Positions 15,734 through 27,300 of a stretch of DNA of 44,001 bases are shown in pieces. A program made the translations under genes and the position numbers. The notes below the pieces were generated by a model. That model made no database searches and was not told where the DNA came from. It saw only the letters and a program-made list of their open reading frames with translations. The DNA is from Rickettsia conorii (lineage in GTDB: Bacteria > Pseudomonadota > Alphaproteobacteria > Rickettsiales > Rickettsiaceae), in NCBI GenBank assembly GCA_020726135.1, contig DYTE01000007.1, positions 1-44,001 of the forward strand, in the 5' to 3' direction. The stretch's first letter is position 1. Each line of letters begins with the position of its first letter.

Positions 15734-16946
15734 TCAATGTTGCACCTTGCTGAATTGCATTAATCAATGGCGCTATATTGCCATGGCTTAATGTTCCAGC
15801 AATAGCTGCTGCCCCTGCAATAAATGTATGTAATTTTGCAGCAAAATTAAGAATTTGAATAAAAATAGTTTTTATAGTAGTATCTGAGACCTTATTTAAT
15901 GTACCTACTATATATTTTGTCTGAGGATTATTATTTCTTTGAATATGTAAAATTTTTGTTAAAATAACATCTAAATCTGGATATTTTTTTAAAATTTCAT
16001 TCTGCCTATTACGAAGACATTTATTTTTTACACAAAGATTATGTTCTTTTTTTAGATTTTCCATTCTCCAGGTTTTATATATATTTACAATTAAACCAAC
16101 TGCTACAGCACCAAGTGAGAAAAAAGCAGCTGTTGCAACAATAGGTCCAACAGGTGTTAAAAATGTTGCTCCTATTAAAGCAACGGAATATATAGCAATA
16201 GCTAACTTACTTGTTAGTATTTTTCCTAATCTTGTTTCTAATAATGGTGCGATAAGTTTTTGATAAATTACTGTCAAACCTGCAATAACTGGTTTTATAT
16301 TTGTTATAATATTAACTGTAAGTACAGAAGCCGCTATTCCAAGCATTAAGAATGGACCAACTGGAGTTAGAAATGCCGCTATTATCAGTCCTGCTGCAAT
16401 AATTGATAGTAAAAATGGATTAGTTAAAAATTTACCAATTTTTGTATTAACAAGAAATGATAAAAAACTAAAAATTTTTTTAAATGGATATAATAAATAA
16501 TAAGCAAATTTTGATTGTTTTTTTAATTCAGGCACATATACATCTGAAGGATTCAATCGTTCCTGTAATTCAAGGTCTAAATCATCTTTAGTTCTTGTTT
16601 CCGATGACAATAATTGTTTTTTATCCTCTTTTTTTTCACGAAAATATAAATCTGAATCATCAAATGCACGCAAGGGGTTGTGTCCTATATTTTTAACATC
16701 CTCTTCTTTATCAGTAACAATAGGAAAATATTCAAATGGATTTCTACTATTGATATTAATCAAATTATCAACTCTTACTCTAGAACCTATTTTTTTATGA
16801 TATTTTGAATCATCATTAACTATTTTATCTTCTTTGTCATTAGAAAGATTAACATATTCAAATGCATTTTTGTTATTATTATCAACTTTTACTTTAGCTT
16901 CCATTAGACTATTAGACTTTAAATCATTATTGGTTTTAGATTTCAT
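15648..16946 (-). CDS. Unrecognised membrane protein with two kinds of internal repeats
   Basis: I do not recognise this 432-residue protein. Residues 1-150 are polar and hold a repeated block: VKVDNNNKNAFEYVNL (19-34) and VRVDNLININSRNPFEYF (57-74), each followed by an acidic Asp/Lys/Glu stretch, with a weaker third NPLRAF at 90-95. The middle has two similar hydrophobic hairpins, 168-215 and 238-287, sharing TK/RxGKxLT...FLTPVGP. A basic linker (292-325) follows, then a further hydrophobic, Ala/Gly-rich part (360-410). There is no signal peptide; the N terminus looks cytosolic or exported by another route. The frame ends 29 residues after AIQQGATLSGSLVGTVHG, where an overlapping frame seems to continue the protein. 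A duplicated hydrophobic hairpin behind a repetitive polar head resembles the design of host-membrane effectors, but that is inference. Confidence 0.65.
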   Translation of the reverse strand: MKSKTNNDLKSNSLMEAKVKVDNNNKNAFEYVNLSNDKEDKIVNDDSKYHKKIGSRVRVDNLININSRNPFEYFPIVTDKEEDVKNIGHNPLRAFDDSDLYFREKKEDKKQLLSSETRTKDDLDLELQERLNPSDVYVPELKKQSKFAYYLLYPFKKIFSFLSFLVNTKIGKFLTNPFLLSIIAAGLIIAAFLTPVGPFLMLGIAASVLTVNIITNIKPVIAGLTVIYQKLIAPLLETRLGKILTSKLAIAIYSVALIGATFLTPVGPIVATAAFFSLGAVAVGLIVNIYKTWRMENLKKEHNLCVKNKCLRNRQNEILKKYPDLDVILTKILHIQRNNNPQTKYIVGTLNKVSDTTIKTIFIQILNFAAKLHTFIAGAAAIAGTLSHGNIAPLINAIQQGATLSGSLVGTVHGEYSDSKISDSFKTSINKI

Positions 16947-17071
16947 AAGATTATCATTATTAAAAATAAAATTAACTTACATAATTAAACTATAATATAA
17001 TTTATTAATTAAATATATTATTTTTTATCATTTAGTAAAAATGATCTAAACTATAAATTAATATTATTATT

Positions 17072-17100
17072 TTGACTAAAGTAATTAAGAATGTTAGAAT
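17072..17100 (+). promoter_or_regulatory. Predicted sigma-70 promoter of pnp
   Basis: TTGACT (17072-17077) and TAGAAT (17095-17100) are separated by exactly 17 bases, giving a leader of about 60 bases before the pnp ATG at 17167. The divergent gene starts at 16946. Confidence 0.5.
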
Positions 17101-17166
17101 TATATATACTGTGTTTTTACTGATGCAAATATAACACAAGTATAAGAATTTTAAAAAGAGAAGTTA

Positions 17167-19386
17167 ATGTTTAAAGAAATAAAAAAAACTCTAGAATTAA
17201 ATGGTAAAATTCTAGAATTGTCTACTGGTAAAATCGCTAGGCAAGCGGATGGTGCTGTTGTTGTAAAGATGGGAGATACTATATTATTATGCACAGCTGT
17301 TTGTGCAAAAGAAGCAAAGGAAGGCATAGATTTTTTTCCTTTAACTGTTCATTATAAAGAAATGGCTTTTGCTGTTGGAAAAATTCCAAGCGGTTTTGTT
17401 AAACGCGAAGGTAGAGCATCAGAGAGAGAGACATTAGTTTCACGTTTAATTGATAGACCAATAAGACCATTATTTCATAAATCTTTTGTAAATGAAACTC
17501 AAGTTATATGTACAGTTTTATCATTTGATCCAACAACATGTACTGAGATATTAGCTATAATTGGTGCTTCAGCAGCACTAGCACTATCTGGTGCTCCTTA
17601 TGAATCAATCATTGCCGCTAGCAAGGTAGGTATGATTGATGGAAAATTTATACTTAATCCATCATGTGAAGAATTAAAAAATAGTATATTAGAACTTGTT
17701 GTAGCAGGAACAAAAGATTCAATTATGATGGTAGAATCTGAAGCTAACTTGCTTTCAGAATCTGATATGTTAAATGCTTTAAAATTTGGTCAGGAAGCAT
17801 TTATTCCAATTATCACAATAATTGAAGAACTAAAACAAGAAGCTGGAAAATCTCAAATAGAAGTTAGCGATCTATATCCAGAAGAATTAAAGAAAAAAAT
17901 AGAAAATATTATTAGTGATGATATTAAAACTGCTTTTGCAATTAAAGAGAAACAGTTAAGAAACATAGCACTACATAATGTCGAAGTAAAAATTTTAGAA
18001 TATTTTGCTAAAGATATTGCCAATGGTTCATTAAATGCATTGCAACTACATATGGCATTAAAAATTGTTACATCTGACGTATTGCGTTATGACATATTAC
18101 ATAATCATAAACGTATAGATGGAAGAGATTTAGTATCTATTAGACCAATTGAAACTGAAATTGCTATATTACCAAGAACACATGGTTCGGCTTTATTCAC
18201 AAGGGGTGAAACTCAAAGTTTAGTTGTAGCAACACTTGGAACAAATTCTGACGAGCAAATTGTTGATTCTTTAGATGGTGAATATAAAGAAAATTTCATG
18301 TTGAACTATATATTCCCTCCTTATTCTGTTGGTGAGACTACACCTGTTAGAGCACCTGGGCGTAGGGAAATAGGACATGGGAAACTTGCTTGGCGAGCTA
18401 TAAAATGTTTATTAGAACCATTTCCTTATTCTATTAGAATAGTTTCTGAAATTACAGAATCAAATGGTTCATCTTCAATGGCTACAGTTTGTGGTGCTTC
18501 AATGGCACTTATGGATGCAGGTGTTCCTATAAAAGAAGCAGTAGCCGGCATTGCAATGGGCCTTATAATGGAAAAAGACAAATATTGTATTTTATCAGAC
18601 ATTATAGGTGATGAAGATCATTTAGGCGATATGGACTTTAAAGTAGCTGGAACAAAGACTGGAATCACAGCTTTACAAATGGACATTAAAGTTAAAGGTA
18701 TTAATTTAGATATTATGGCTAAAGCTTTAGATCAAGCAAAAAAAGGCCGTCTTCATATATTAAATGAAATGAGCAAAACAATTTCGAGTTCTAAGCTTGA
18801 AATTAGTCCATATGCTCCTTCTATAATTAGCTTTAAAATAGATAAAGATAAGATAAGAGATATTATAGGACCTGGTGGTAAAATAATTAGAGAAATATGT
18901 GATACTACATCAAGTAAAATTGACATTAGTGATGATGGTATTGTTACTATTTCTGCTATTGGGAGAGATAAATTAAATGATGCTGTAGATAGAGTAAAAT
19001 CTATCGCATTTGAGCCTGAAGTTGGCGGAATATTTAAAGGTCCTGTGGTAAAAATAATAGAATCAGGCGCCTTTATAAATTATATTGGTAATCGTGATGG
19101 TTTTGTACATATTAGCGAAATTGCACATGAACGTATTGAATCTGTGCATTCAATATTAAAAGAAGGTGATATTGTTAAAGTCAAATTAGTTAGTTTTGAT
19201 AATAAAGGCAGGGCTAAGTTAAGTATTAAAGATACTATAGACAAACCAGAATCTGATGAAGTACAACAAAAAAATCAGACTCAGGTAACTGCTACTCCTG
19301 CTCCACGTGAAACTGCTAAAAAATGGAATAAACCAGCTGTTACTAATTCTGAACCAATAGTTACAGAACGTAAATATTTTAATTAA
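17167..19386 (+). CDS. pnp: Polyribonucleotide nucleotidyltransferase (PNPase)
   Basis: Phosphate-dependent 3'-5' exoribonuclease in mRNA turnover, a trimer. The 739 residues contain two RNase PH-like domains (about 1-220 and 300-530) with a helical linker between them. The KH domain (about 553-610) has [16 protein letters not shown], and the S1 RNA-binding domain (about 620-690) has [20 protein letters not shown]. The second core holds [16 protein letters not shown], with the catalytic aspartates. A short Gln/Thr/Pro-rich tail follows; no RNase E-binding partner is visible. AGAGAAG serves as ribosome-binding site. The usual neighbour rpsO is absent. The stop overlaps the end of the convergent cca gene by 8 bases. 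Confidence 0.97.
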   Translation: MFKEIKKTLELNGKILELSTGKIARQADGAVVVKMGDTILLCTAVCAKEAKEGIDFFPLTVHYKEMAFAVGKIPSGFVKREGRASERETLVSRLIDRPIRPLFHKSFVNETQVICTVLSFDPTTCTEILAIIGASAALALSGAPYESIIAASKVGMIDGKFILNPSCEELKNSILELVVAGTKDSIMMVESEANLLSESDMLNALKFGQEAFIPIITIIEELKQEAGKSQIEVSDLYPEELKKKIENIISDDIKTAFAIKEKQLRNIALHNVEVKILEYFAKDIANGSLNALQLHMALKIVTSDVLRYDILHNHKRIDGRDLVSIRPIETEIAILPRTHGSALFTRGETQSLVVATLGTNSDEQIVDSLDGEYKENFMLNYIFPPYSVGETTPVRAPGRREIGHGKLAWRAIKCLLEPFPYSIRIVSEITESNGSSSMATVCGASMALMDAGVPIKEAVAGIAMGLIMEKDKYCILSDIIGDEDHLGDMDFKVAGTKTGITALQMDIKVKGINLDIMAKALDQAKKGRLHILNEMSKTISSSKLEISPYAPSIISFKIDKDKIRDIIGPGGKIIREICDTTSSKIDISDDGIVTISAIGRDKLNDAVDRVKSIAFEPEVGGIFKGPVVKIIESGAFINYIGNRDGFVHISEIAHERIESVHSILKEGDIVKVKLVSFDNKGRAKLSIKDTIDKPESDEVQQKNQTQVTATPAPRETAKKWNKPAVTNSEPIVTERKYFN

Positions 19387-20590
19387 TCATATTCAATAGC
19401 GCTTCTTTATTTAAATAGAAGTCGCTTTGAATCCATATATTTTTTAAAAATTCTAAATCTTTACCGATTTGTTTTAAACAATCATATTGTTTAAATTCTA
19501 ATAAGTCTTTTGCGCTAATAGGAAATATCGGTAAAGATAGATTTTTATATTTACTTATTATTTTTTTTGCTGAATCTATATTTATTTTTTTGAATAAAAT
19601 AGCAATAATAACAAAATATTGAAAAAAATCTTGCTGTTCAAACCAAATATTATTATAAAAAAAATTTTCACTATATATTATTTCTTTTATTGTAATTATT
19701 ATTTGATATAAGATTTTAGTATCTTTTTTTGTAAATTTTAATTCTAAAAAATATTCTTGACTATAATTATATTTATAAAATATTAATCCATATATTATAT
19801 ATTTATAATTATTATCAAATTTTATTGAAAAATTTTTTATTAATTCATAAAATTCTCTTATATATTCTAGATCAAAAGGATAATTATATAAGATTTCTAA
19901 TATAGAATTTTGCTTCATTATTTCTAAAATATTAACATTTTGAGAATTTATTATTTTATCCATTTCAATTTTTATACGTTCTTTGGATAAAATTTTTAGC
20001 CCTTCTTTTAAATCAAAACATGCCTTAACTCCATTTTGATCAATAATCTTAGCATAAGTTGATGAAAATCTAAAAAAACGTAAAATGCGTAAAAAATCTT
20101 CTTGAATTCGTTTATGAGGATCGCCTATAAATATTATTTTTCTATCATTTAAATGATTCATTCCATTAAAATAATCATAAATTTTATTTTCAAATGGACA
20201 ATAACTTAAAGCATTTACTGTAAAATCCCGACGTGATGCATCTATTTCAAAATCCTCAGTAAATGATACGATAGCACGTCTTCCATCTGTTTGAATATCG
20301 TTACGTAATGTTGTGATTTCAAAATGTTCATCTTCATATCTAATAAATATAGTGCCAAATTTTTTGGCATGATTAATGATTTTAATTTTTGGTAAATCTG
20401 ATAAAGTAATCTCTACTTGTTCTGGTAATAATGTCGTTGCAATGTCTATATCATGAGTTGATATATTTAATATCGCATCTCGAACTACACCTCCAACTAA
20501 TCTAGCATTTCCTCCTTGCGATTTTAATTTATCTAGAATCATTTTATAATATTTTGAGGAAATACTTAAATTAATTTTTAAGTCCTTCAT
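19379..20590 (-). CDS. cca: CCA tRNA nucleotidyltransferase / poly(A) polymerase family
   Basis: Adds or repairs the 3' CCA end of tRNAs. The class II nucleotidyltransferase head is clear: [13 protein letters not shown], then the metal-binding [10 protein letters not shown] (DxD), EITTLRND and [11 protein letters not shown] within the first 140 residues, and [19 protein letters not shown], which belongs to the neck. The all-helical C-terminal half (about 190-403) is strongly A+T-coded and diverged. Both tRNAs with full ends here, and tRNA-Tyr, encode their own CCA, so repair is the likely main role. It is third in a minus-strand run after the type I secretion pair (12-base gap), an unusual partner. 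Its end overlaps pnp by 8 bases. Confidence 0.92.
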   Translation of the reverse strand: MKDLKINLSISSKYYKMILDKLKSQGGNARLVGGVVRDAILNISTHDIDIATTLLPEQVEITLSDLPKIKIINHAKKFGTIFIRYEDEHFEITTLRNDIQTDGRRAIVSFTEDFEIDASRRDFTVNALSYCPFENKIYDYFNGMNHLNDRKIIFIGDPHKRIQEDFLRILRFFRFSSTYAKIIDQNGVKACFDLKEGLKILSKERIKIEMDKIINSQNVNILEIMKQNSILEILYNYPFDLEYIREFYELIKNFSIKFDNNYKYIIYGLIFYKYNYSQEYFLELKFTKKDTKILYQIIITIKEIIYSENFFYNNIWFEQQDFFQYFVIIAILFKKINIDSAKKIISKYKNLSLPIFPISAKDLLEFKQYDCLKQIGKDLEFLKNIWIQSDFYLNKEALLNMIN

Positions 20591-20602
20591 ATAAATTAAA
20601 TT

Positions 20603-22111
20603 TTACTTTTCTTTGAATGAATCAGACATACTCTTTTTTAAAGGATCAAGTAAATATTTAAGCATAGTTCTTGTTCCTGTGATAATTTGTACTTCTGCTT
20701 GCATACCTGGATGAAGTTCTAAATTTAATTGTTTTAAAGTTTTATCAACTTCATTCATATCAACTTCTATTCTGGCAATATAGTGACTTTCTTGAGGACC
20801 ATATCCAGGATTTTTTTCTTGAACTATATCGTGAGAAAGTCTTGTAACTTTACCTATAAAAGTTGGCAATGATCTTGAATTAAATGCGCTAAAGCGTACA
20901 TTAACAGGTAAACCTTCAACAACAGAGTCTATATTTCTAGAAGGAACTTTAGCTTCTATTATTAAATAATCATTTGTCGGAGCAATTTCCATGATTTTTT
21001 CTGGCCCATGTATAACACCTCCAATAGTATGAAAATTTATTGAATTTACAATACCGTCAACGGGTGATCTAATAATGACTCTTGATAATAAATCAGAAGC
21101 GGAATTATATTTTTCTTTAAATTCTGATACATGAATTTGAGTTTCTTTTAACTCTTGTAAAATAGTGCTTATCTGTTTACTTCTGATTTTCAATATTTCT
21201 ATATTATATTTGGCTACGTCTGCATCAGCCTCAGCTATACTAGCTTTGGCTTGAGCATATCTATTTTTAAGATCCATAAGATCTGATTTTTTAACATAAC
21301 CTTCCTTATCTAGTTTTTCATAGGTTTTTACTCTAGAATCTGTAAATTCCAAATTCTTTTTAGCATATTCTTTTCTAGCTTTTGTAGATATTATTATTTC
21401 TTCTGATTGTTTTATTTCTGCCTCAAAAACTTCTTTTCGTGTTTTAAATAAATTTTCTTGATTTTCTAAAATTGTAGTTACCCATGGCTCTTGTTTAAAA
21501 CTTAATAAAAATTCAGAAAAAATTATTGTACTCAAATTATCTTTCTCTGCAATTAAGCGACTTTCATTTGCCAATGCTAGTAAATATTGATTTAATGTAA
21601 TTGCATAATTAGCTTTTATTTGAGAATCTTGAAGTTCTAACAAAGGATCACCTGTCAATACTTTATCGCCTTCTTTTACACAAATTTTACTAATTATACC
21701 ACCTTCTTTATGCTGAATAACTTTCCTATTACTATTTGGTATTAATACACCAACAGCAACAGATGCGCTATCTAATGGAGCAAAACTTGCCCACATACCA
21801 CATACTCCAAGAAAGAAAAATGTTACATATAAAGCAAACAAAATTGGAGGCCTAGCTCGTTGCGCAACTTCACTTCTATGGTCATCATGTTTTTTGATAA
21901 CAAATTTTATAAAACTATCCATACCATGAATAGAATGATTAACTATATTAGTAATAGAATGAATCATTCTTTTCTTTACAGATGATTTTTGCTGCAGTCC
22001 ATTTTGCGGCATGGATCCACCTAGTTTACCTTGCATAGATTGTTGCAGCGCCATAAGCTGTTTCAATTGTTCTATAGAGATATTCTGTTTATTATTTTGA
22101 TCATCAGTCAT
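20603..22111 (-). CDS. Type I secretion periplasmic adaptor (HlyD/PrtE family)
   Basis: Membrane-fusion protein that links the ABC exporter to an outer-membrane TolC channel. The 502 residues have a long cytosolic N-terminal part of about 87 residues (Gln/Met-rich at 14-40) and one membrane segment at about 88-108. The lipoyl half-motif GVLIPNSNRKVIQHKEGGI comes next, then a long alpha-hairpin coiled coil (about 160-330). The second lipoyl half (VIIRSPVDGIVNSINFHTIGG) and beta-barrel domains (GLPVNVRFSAF, HPGMQAEVQIITG) follow. The cytosolic extension is longer than in many HlyD proteins. It lies 24 bases after the ABC gene on the same strand. No TolC gene or repeat-in-toxin substrate is in the window. 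Confidence 0.94.
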   Translation of the reverse strand: MTDDQNNKQNISIEQLKQLMALQQSMQGKLGGSMPQNGLQQKSSVKKRMIHSITNIVNHSIHGMDSFIKFVIKKHDDHRSEVAQRARPPILFALYVTFFFLGVCGMWASFAPLDSASVAVGVLIPNSNRKVIQHKEGGIISKICVKEGDKVLTGDPLLELQDSQIKANYAITLNQYLLALANESRLIAEKDNLSTIIFSEFLLSFKQEPWVTTILENQENLFKTRKEVFEAEIKQSEEIIISTKARKEYAKKNLEFTDSRVKTYEKLDKEGYVKKSDLMDLKNRYAQAKASIAEADADVAKYNIEILKIRSKQISTILQELKETQIHVSEFKEKYNSASDLLSRVIIRSPVDGIVNSINFHTIGGVIHGPEKIMEIAPTNDYLIIEAKVPSRNIDSVVEGLPVNVRFSAFNSRSLPTFIGKVTRLSHDIVQEKNPGYGPQESHYIARIEVDMNEVDKTLKQLNLELHPGMQAEVQIITGTRTMLKYLLDPLKKSMSDSFKEK

Positions 22112-22135
22112 ATTTCACTACTTCTTTATAATTAT

Positions 22136-23884
22136 TTACACAATTGAACCAGATTTAAGCAATTTTAATCTAGTCTGTATCTCTTCTCTAGAACCATGCG
22201 CTGCCACGGCTCCATTTTGTAGCAATAATATTTTATCTACTACAGATAATATTGCTGGTCTATGAGCTATCACTACAACTGTTATATTTTCTTCTTTAGC
22301 ATGTTTTATTGCTTTTGCAAGAGCATTTTCTCCAAGCTCATCTAAGTTAGAATTTGGTTCATCAAGTAATATTAATTTAGGATTACCATAGAATGCTCTA
22401 GCTAAACCAACTCTTTGTCTTTGACCTCCAGAGAGATTTGCGCCACCAACACCAATATCAGTTTCATAACCTTCTGGTAATTTCAGTATCATTTCATGAG
22501 CATCAACCATTTTAGCAGCTTCAATAACTTTCGAAGGATCTATTTCATCAGACATTCTTGCAATATTCTGTTTTATCGTACCACTAAATAATTCTATTCC
22601 TTGAGGTAAATATCCAACATGAGTACCAAAATTTTCTCTATTCCAATTATATATCTCTGCTCCATCAAGTCTTGCTGACCCAGAAGAAGCTTCCCATATA
22701 CCCATGATAATTTTAGCTAAAGTAGATTTTCCACTAGCAGACGGTCCTATAATTCCAAGTACTTCACCTGGTTGTATTGCAAATGACACTCCTTTTAAAA
22801 TATATTCAGGAGTACCTCCCATTGGAATAGCTCTTTGTGATGGTTTCGCATAATAAATATTCTCTAATGTTACAAGTCCATCTGTAGTTGGAATTATCAT
22901 TGATTCTTCTCTAGGAGAACTTTGGTTAAACATCTCATTAAGGCTTTTATATGACTTCATGGCAGAGCTCATACTTTTCCACATCTCAATTGCATTATCA
23001 AATGGTGCTAATGCTCTACCTACCATTATTGATGCCATAATCATGCCTCCTGTATTCATGTCTCTTCCACCAGTAACAACAATCAAATAAGCACTAATTC
23101 CTGTTACAGCCATTGACATGATATTTCTTATATATCTTGAGAAATTTGAAATGACACCGTTACGATAACTAGCTATAGATTGTTTATCAAGAGAGGCCAT
23201 ATTAAATTGGTTCCAATTTTTTGTAACATTCTTAATCATACCCATAGCTTCAATAACTTCAGCATTTCTGTTAGCTATATCAGACTGAACCATGGCTTTA
23301 ATACCAAATTCTGTAGATTCTCCTAAAGTTTTATTTGTAGCTATAGCATTGAATAAAGCAAATATAACTATAATAATACCACCTCCAACAGTTAAAAAAC
23401 CTATTGATGGATGTATAAGAAAAATAATTACAATATAAATTAAACTCCATGGAGCATCAAACAAAGTATTAATACCAGTACTTGTTAAAAAAGTTTTAAC
23501 TGTTTGAAGATCACGAAGCAATTGACTTGATCTAAGATTAGCTCTTGCTGCTGACGAAGAGATTGACCTGCCAAGAACAATTGGAGATAAATGTATGTCT
23601 ATCCATTCACCAACTTTAATTAGAGTATAGGATCTAGCTATTTGTAATAATGCATAAATTGCATAAACAAATGTCATAATCATAGAAAGCCAAAGCAGAG
23701 TATTTAAATTACCACTACCCAAAACCCTATTAATAACCTGATATGAATAGAACATTGTAATCAGTAATGCTAAATTAACAGCGCATGTAATCCAAAATAC
23801 TGTAATTAAAATAGGTTTACATTTTTTTATAGTTTCAACAAGTGGATTATCCTTTTGGATTTTAAAATCAATATTATTTTTCAT
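22136..23884 (-). CDS. Type I secretion ABC transporter, permease-ATPase (PrtD family)
   Basis: Fused exporter half-transporter of 582 residues. The membrane domain (about 24-310) has five to six segments and, as in PrtD/AprD, no N-terminal C39 peptidase-like domain. The ATPase domain follows: Walker A GPSASGKST (380-388), Q-loop LPQG (426-429), signature LSGGQRQR (484-491), Walker B LILLDEP (504-510) and the switch histidine in VVVIAHRP. All catalytic residues are intact. It is first in a run with the adaptor and cca. Substrates of this group are usually unprocessed proteins with a C-terminal signal; none is identifiable nearby. Its promoter should lie in the 434-base gap to the right. Confidence 0.95.
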   Translation of the reverse strand: MKNNIDFKIQKDNPLVETIKKCKPILITVFWITCAVNLALLITMFYSYQVINRVLGSGNLNTLLWLSMIMTFVYAIYALLQIARSYTLIKVGEWIDIHLSPIVLGRSISSSAARANLRSSQLLRDLQTVKTFLTSTGINTLFDAPWSLIYIVIIFLIHPSIGFLTVGGGIIIVIFALFNAIATNKTLGESTEFGIKAMVQSDIANRNAEVIEAMGMIKNVTKNWNQFNMASLDKQSIASYRNGVISNFSRYIRNIMSMAVTGISAYLIVVTGGRDMNTGGMIMASIMVGRALAPFDNAIEMWKSMSSAMKSYKSLNEMFNQSSPREESMIIPTTDGLVTLENIYYAKPSQRAIPMGGTPEYILKGVSFAIQPGEVLGIIGPSASGKSTLAKIIMGIWEASSGSARLDGAEIYNWNRENFGTHVGYLPQGIELFSGTIKQNIARMSDEIDPSKVIEAAKMVDAHEMILKLPEGYETDIGVGGANLSGGQRQRVGLARAFYGNPKLILLDEPNSNLDELGENALAKAIKHAKEENITVVVIAHRPAILSVVDKILLLQNGAVAAHGSREEIQTRLKLLKSGSIV

Positions 23885-24318
23885 ATTAAACTATTAATTA
23901 TTTTAAAATTAATTAACGCATATTTTTAACATAATTTTTTAAAATATATACGCTATTATCTTTATTTGTTAACTTAAGTTACAGTAGGTATAAACTCACG
24001 AAGCAAAAAAATCAAATAATATTGATTAATTTACTTAAATATTTTTTATTTTCTCTTCATATATAGCGATATACTTCTAAATATACAACAAATTAATAAA
24101 GATTATAAATATGCAGCAAGTAAATAATTCGAATATTTCATACTAGCTGAAGTTGCAATAGTCTTGTATGATATTTTCTACTAATATAGTAACAAGATAA
24201 TATTTATCAAGATATTTTTAATTAGAGTTGATATTTAACTGTAATTTGTTGCTTCAATGTAATCATTCTAATATAATCAATTATAATTTTATATATAATT
24301 TCATTATTAGATAAATAT
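23885..24318. other. Gene-free region between the divergent exporter and glutamate dehydrogenase genes
   Basis: All six frames are broken by stops; the longest ATG-started frame I noticed is 11 codons. I see no RNA-like fold or repeat. It probably carries the two divergent promoters, though no pair of boxes stands out. Confidence 0.5.
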
Positions 24319-27300
24319 ATGCAAGAAAAAATATTTTCATTATCTTTAAGTAGACTTACATGTTCAGTTCCAAATTATAAATATCATATTGAGAAATTAA
24401 TAAAATCTAATATCACAGATCCTTTATATCTCAATTTTGCTCATAATTTCTTATCATACATACCTATTGATTATGATTTTGAAAATAATCAAGATATATT
24501 CTTTAATTTAATGAATCAATCTTTTGAATTTTTTAAATATAGAAAAAAAGAAACTAATAAAATTCATATTACTAATAGTCTAATTAATGGTAACAATGCT
24601 ATTGATATTATGATAATTCAAAATAATAAATCATTTATAGTTGATTCTATAATTTGTCTATTATCTAGATTAGCTATTAAGACAAAATTTATTATGCATC
24701 CAGTCATGCATGTAGTTCGTAATGAACATGGAGAATTACTGAAAATAGAAGAAAATAGTAATATTGCTGAATCTTTTGTACATATAGTAATATATGGAAA
24801 TTTTAATGATGCAGAGATAAAATTTTTACATAATGAAATAGTAACAAATTTACAACAAGTAGAATCTACATATGAAATTTGGAAAAAAATACCTTATATC
24901 ATAACAAAAGAACAAAATCATCTAAATGAAACAAATGAATTTTTGCAATGGCTTACACAAGACAATTTTACATTCTTAGGAATTTTAAATTTTAAAGTAA
25001 CTAATCAAGTTATTATTGAAGAATTAGGTGCTAAAACTATATGGCATAATTGTTATAAAGAAATTAAAGATATTATAAAATATTCAACAAATGAACTATA
25101 TCTGGATCAACAAATCATACTTGGAAAATTAAATGCTATATCACTTGTACATAAAGATAATTTAGTTGATTATATATTAGTTAAACATATTGATGAGAAT
25201 AATATCTATACAGATGGAATTATTATATTTGGTCTTTATAGCTCAAATGTCAAAAACCAGTCTATTAAAAATATTCCTATATTGAGAGAAAAATTACAAT
25301 TCGTAATAAACAAATCTAAATTTTTAGAAGGAACATATAATTATAAAAATCTTTGTAACATTATAGAATCACTTCCAAAAGATTCATTAATTCAAATAGA
25401 TCAGGGTGACTTATATTGTATGTCTTATTATATATTATCAGCAATGATGAGTAAAAAATTAAAATTATTCATGCAACAAGATTGGTCTGGTAATTTCGTT
25501 AATATTATTATTGTATTACCAAATACAAGACTCAATTCTACAACTCATCATGATATAGATTTATATATCACTGAAAAATTTTTAACTGAAATTATTTCAA
25601 GCAATTTAACACCATTATTACCAAATATATCATATTTATTTATAACATTAAAATTAGAACAAGGGATTGAAATAGATGTTGAACAAATAGAGGGTGATCT
25701 AGACAATATTTCAAGATCCTGGATAGATGATTTATATAAATCCTTAGCTAAAAAAATTGGTGAATATAATGCAGGACTACAATTAAATTATTTTGCAAAT
25801 TTATTTTCTTTTGATTATAAAAATAAATTTACTCCAGATATCGCGCTTATAGATTATGAATATTTATCTAAATCATCTATACAAAATAGCATTATCTCAA
25901 GACTAACTAAAGTAACAGATCAAATATTTGAATTAAGATTCTATAATATAGGCAAAAAACTATCACTATCTTCTATATTACCTTTAATTGAAAATTTAGA
26001 TTTTACAGCTATTGAAGAACAAAGCTTTATTGTAAGTAAATCAACAGATTTTGATCAATCATGGATATATAAATTTGATTTAATAATTGATAATTCAGAA
26101 TTCATAATAGAAGATAATATAGAAGAAATTTTATATAGAATAAATCAAGGACTATTATCAAATGATATTTTAAATAAACTTGGTACCATATCAGGATTAA
26201 AATGGCAAGAAATTAATTTAATTAAAGCAATTGCATCATATATAATACAGGTCAATATCACGTATGATAAATTACTTGTACAAACAATATTACTAAAATA
26301 TGGCCAATTGATTCAAAAAATAATATCATTATTTCATGCATTATTTGATATAAATATAAAACGAGATTACAACTATATCGAAAATCTTCACGTAGAAATT
26401 AAGTATTATCTATTATCTATTACAAATAATATTGAAGATAAAGTCTTAACATCAATATATAATACTATATGCGCAATAACTCGTACTAATTATTATAACA
26501 ACTTAAAAAATCAACTATATATTTCCTTTAAAATAAATTCATCATTAATATCAAATATACCAAAACCAGTTCCATTTGCTGAAATATTTGTATATTCCTC
26601 AGAATTTGAAGCAATTCATTTACGTTTTGGTAAAATTTCAAGAGGAGGATTACGTTGGTCTGATAGGGAGCATGATTATAGGACAGAAGTACTTGGACTA
26701 ATGAAGGCTCAAGTGACAAAAAATAGTATAATTGTACCAACTGGTGCTAAAGGTGGTTTTTTTGTGCGTATTAGCCATAATAATATGTCTAAGGAAGAAT
26801 ATAATACAAAAATTATTGAATCATATAAAAATTTTCTAAGAGGTATGTTAGATATTACTGATAATATTATTGATGGTGTCAATTATCATCCAAATATTAT
26901 TTGTTATGATAAATTTGATCCATATCTTGTTGTAGCAGCAGATAAAGGTACGGCATCTTTTTCAGATTATGCAAATTCTATATCTCTTGAATATAATTTT
27001 TGGCTTGGAGATGCTTTTGCTTCCGGTGGATCTGCTGGCTATGATCATAAAAAAATGGCTATTACATCAAAAGGAGCTTGGATTTCAGTAATAAATCATT
27101 TCAATTCAATAAATATTGATCCATATCTTGATTATATTAGAGTTGTAGGAATAGGTGATATGTCAGGCGATGTATTTGGAAATGGAATGTTACGTTCTAA
27201 AACTATTAAGCTTGTTGCAGCTTTTAATCATCGCCATATTTTTATTGACCCAAATCCTGACAATATTATTAGTTATAATGAACGTGCGCGCTTATTTAAC

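Noticed and set aside
20603-23884. A new defence or secretion island around the exporter
   Set aside because: The two genes are ordinary type I secretion components and the neighbours (pnp, cca, glutamate dehydrogenase) are housekeeping.
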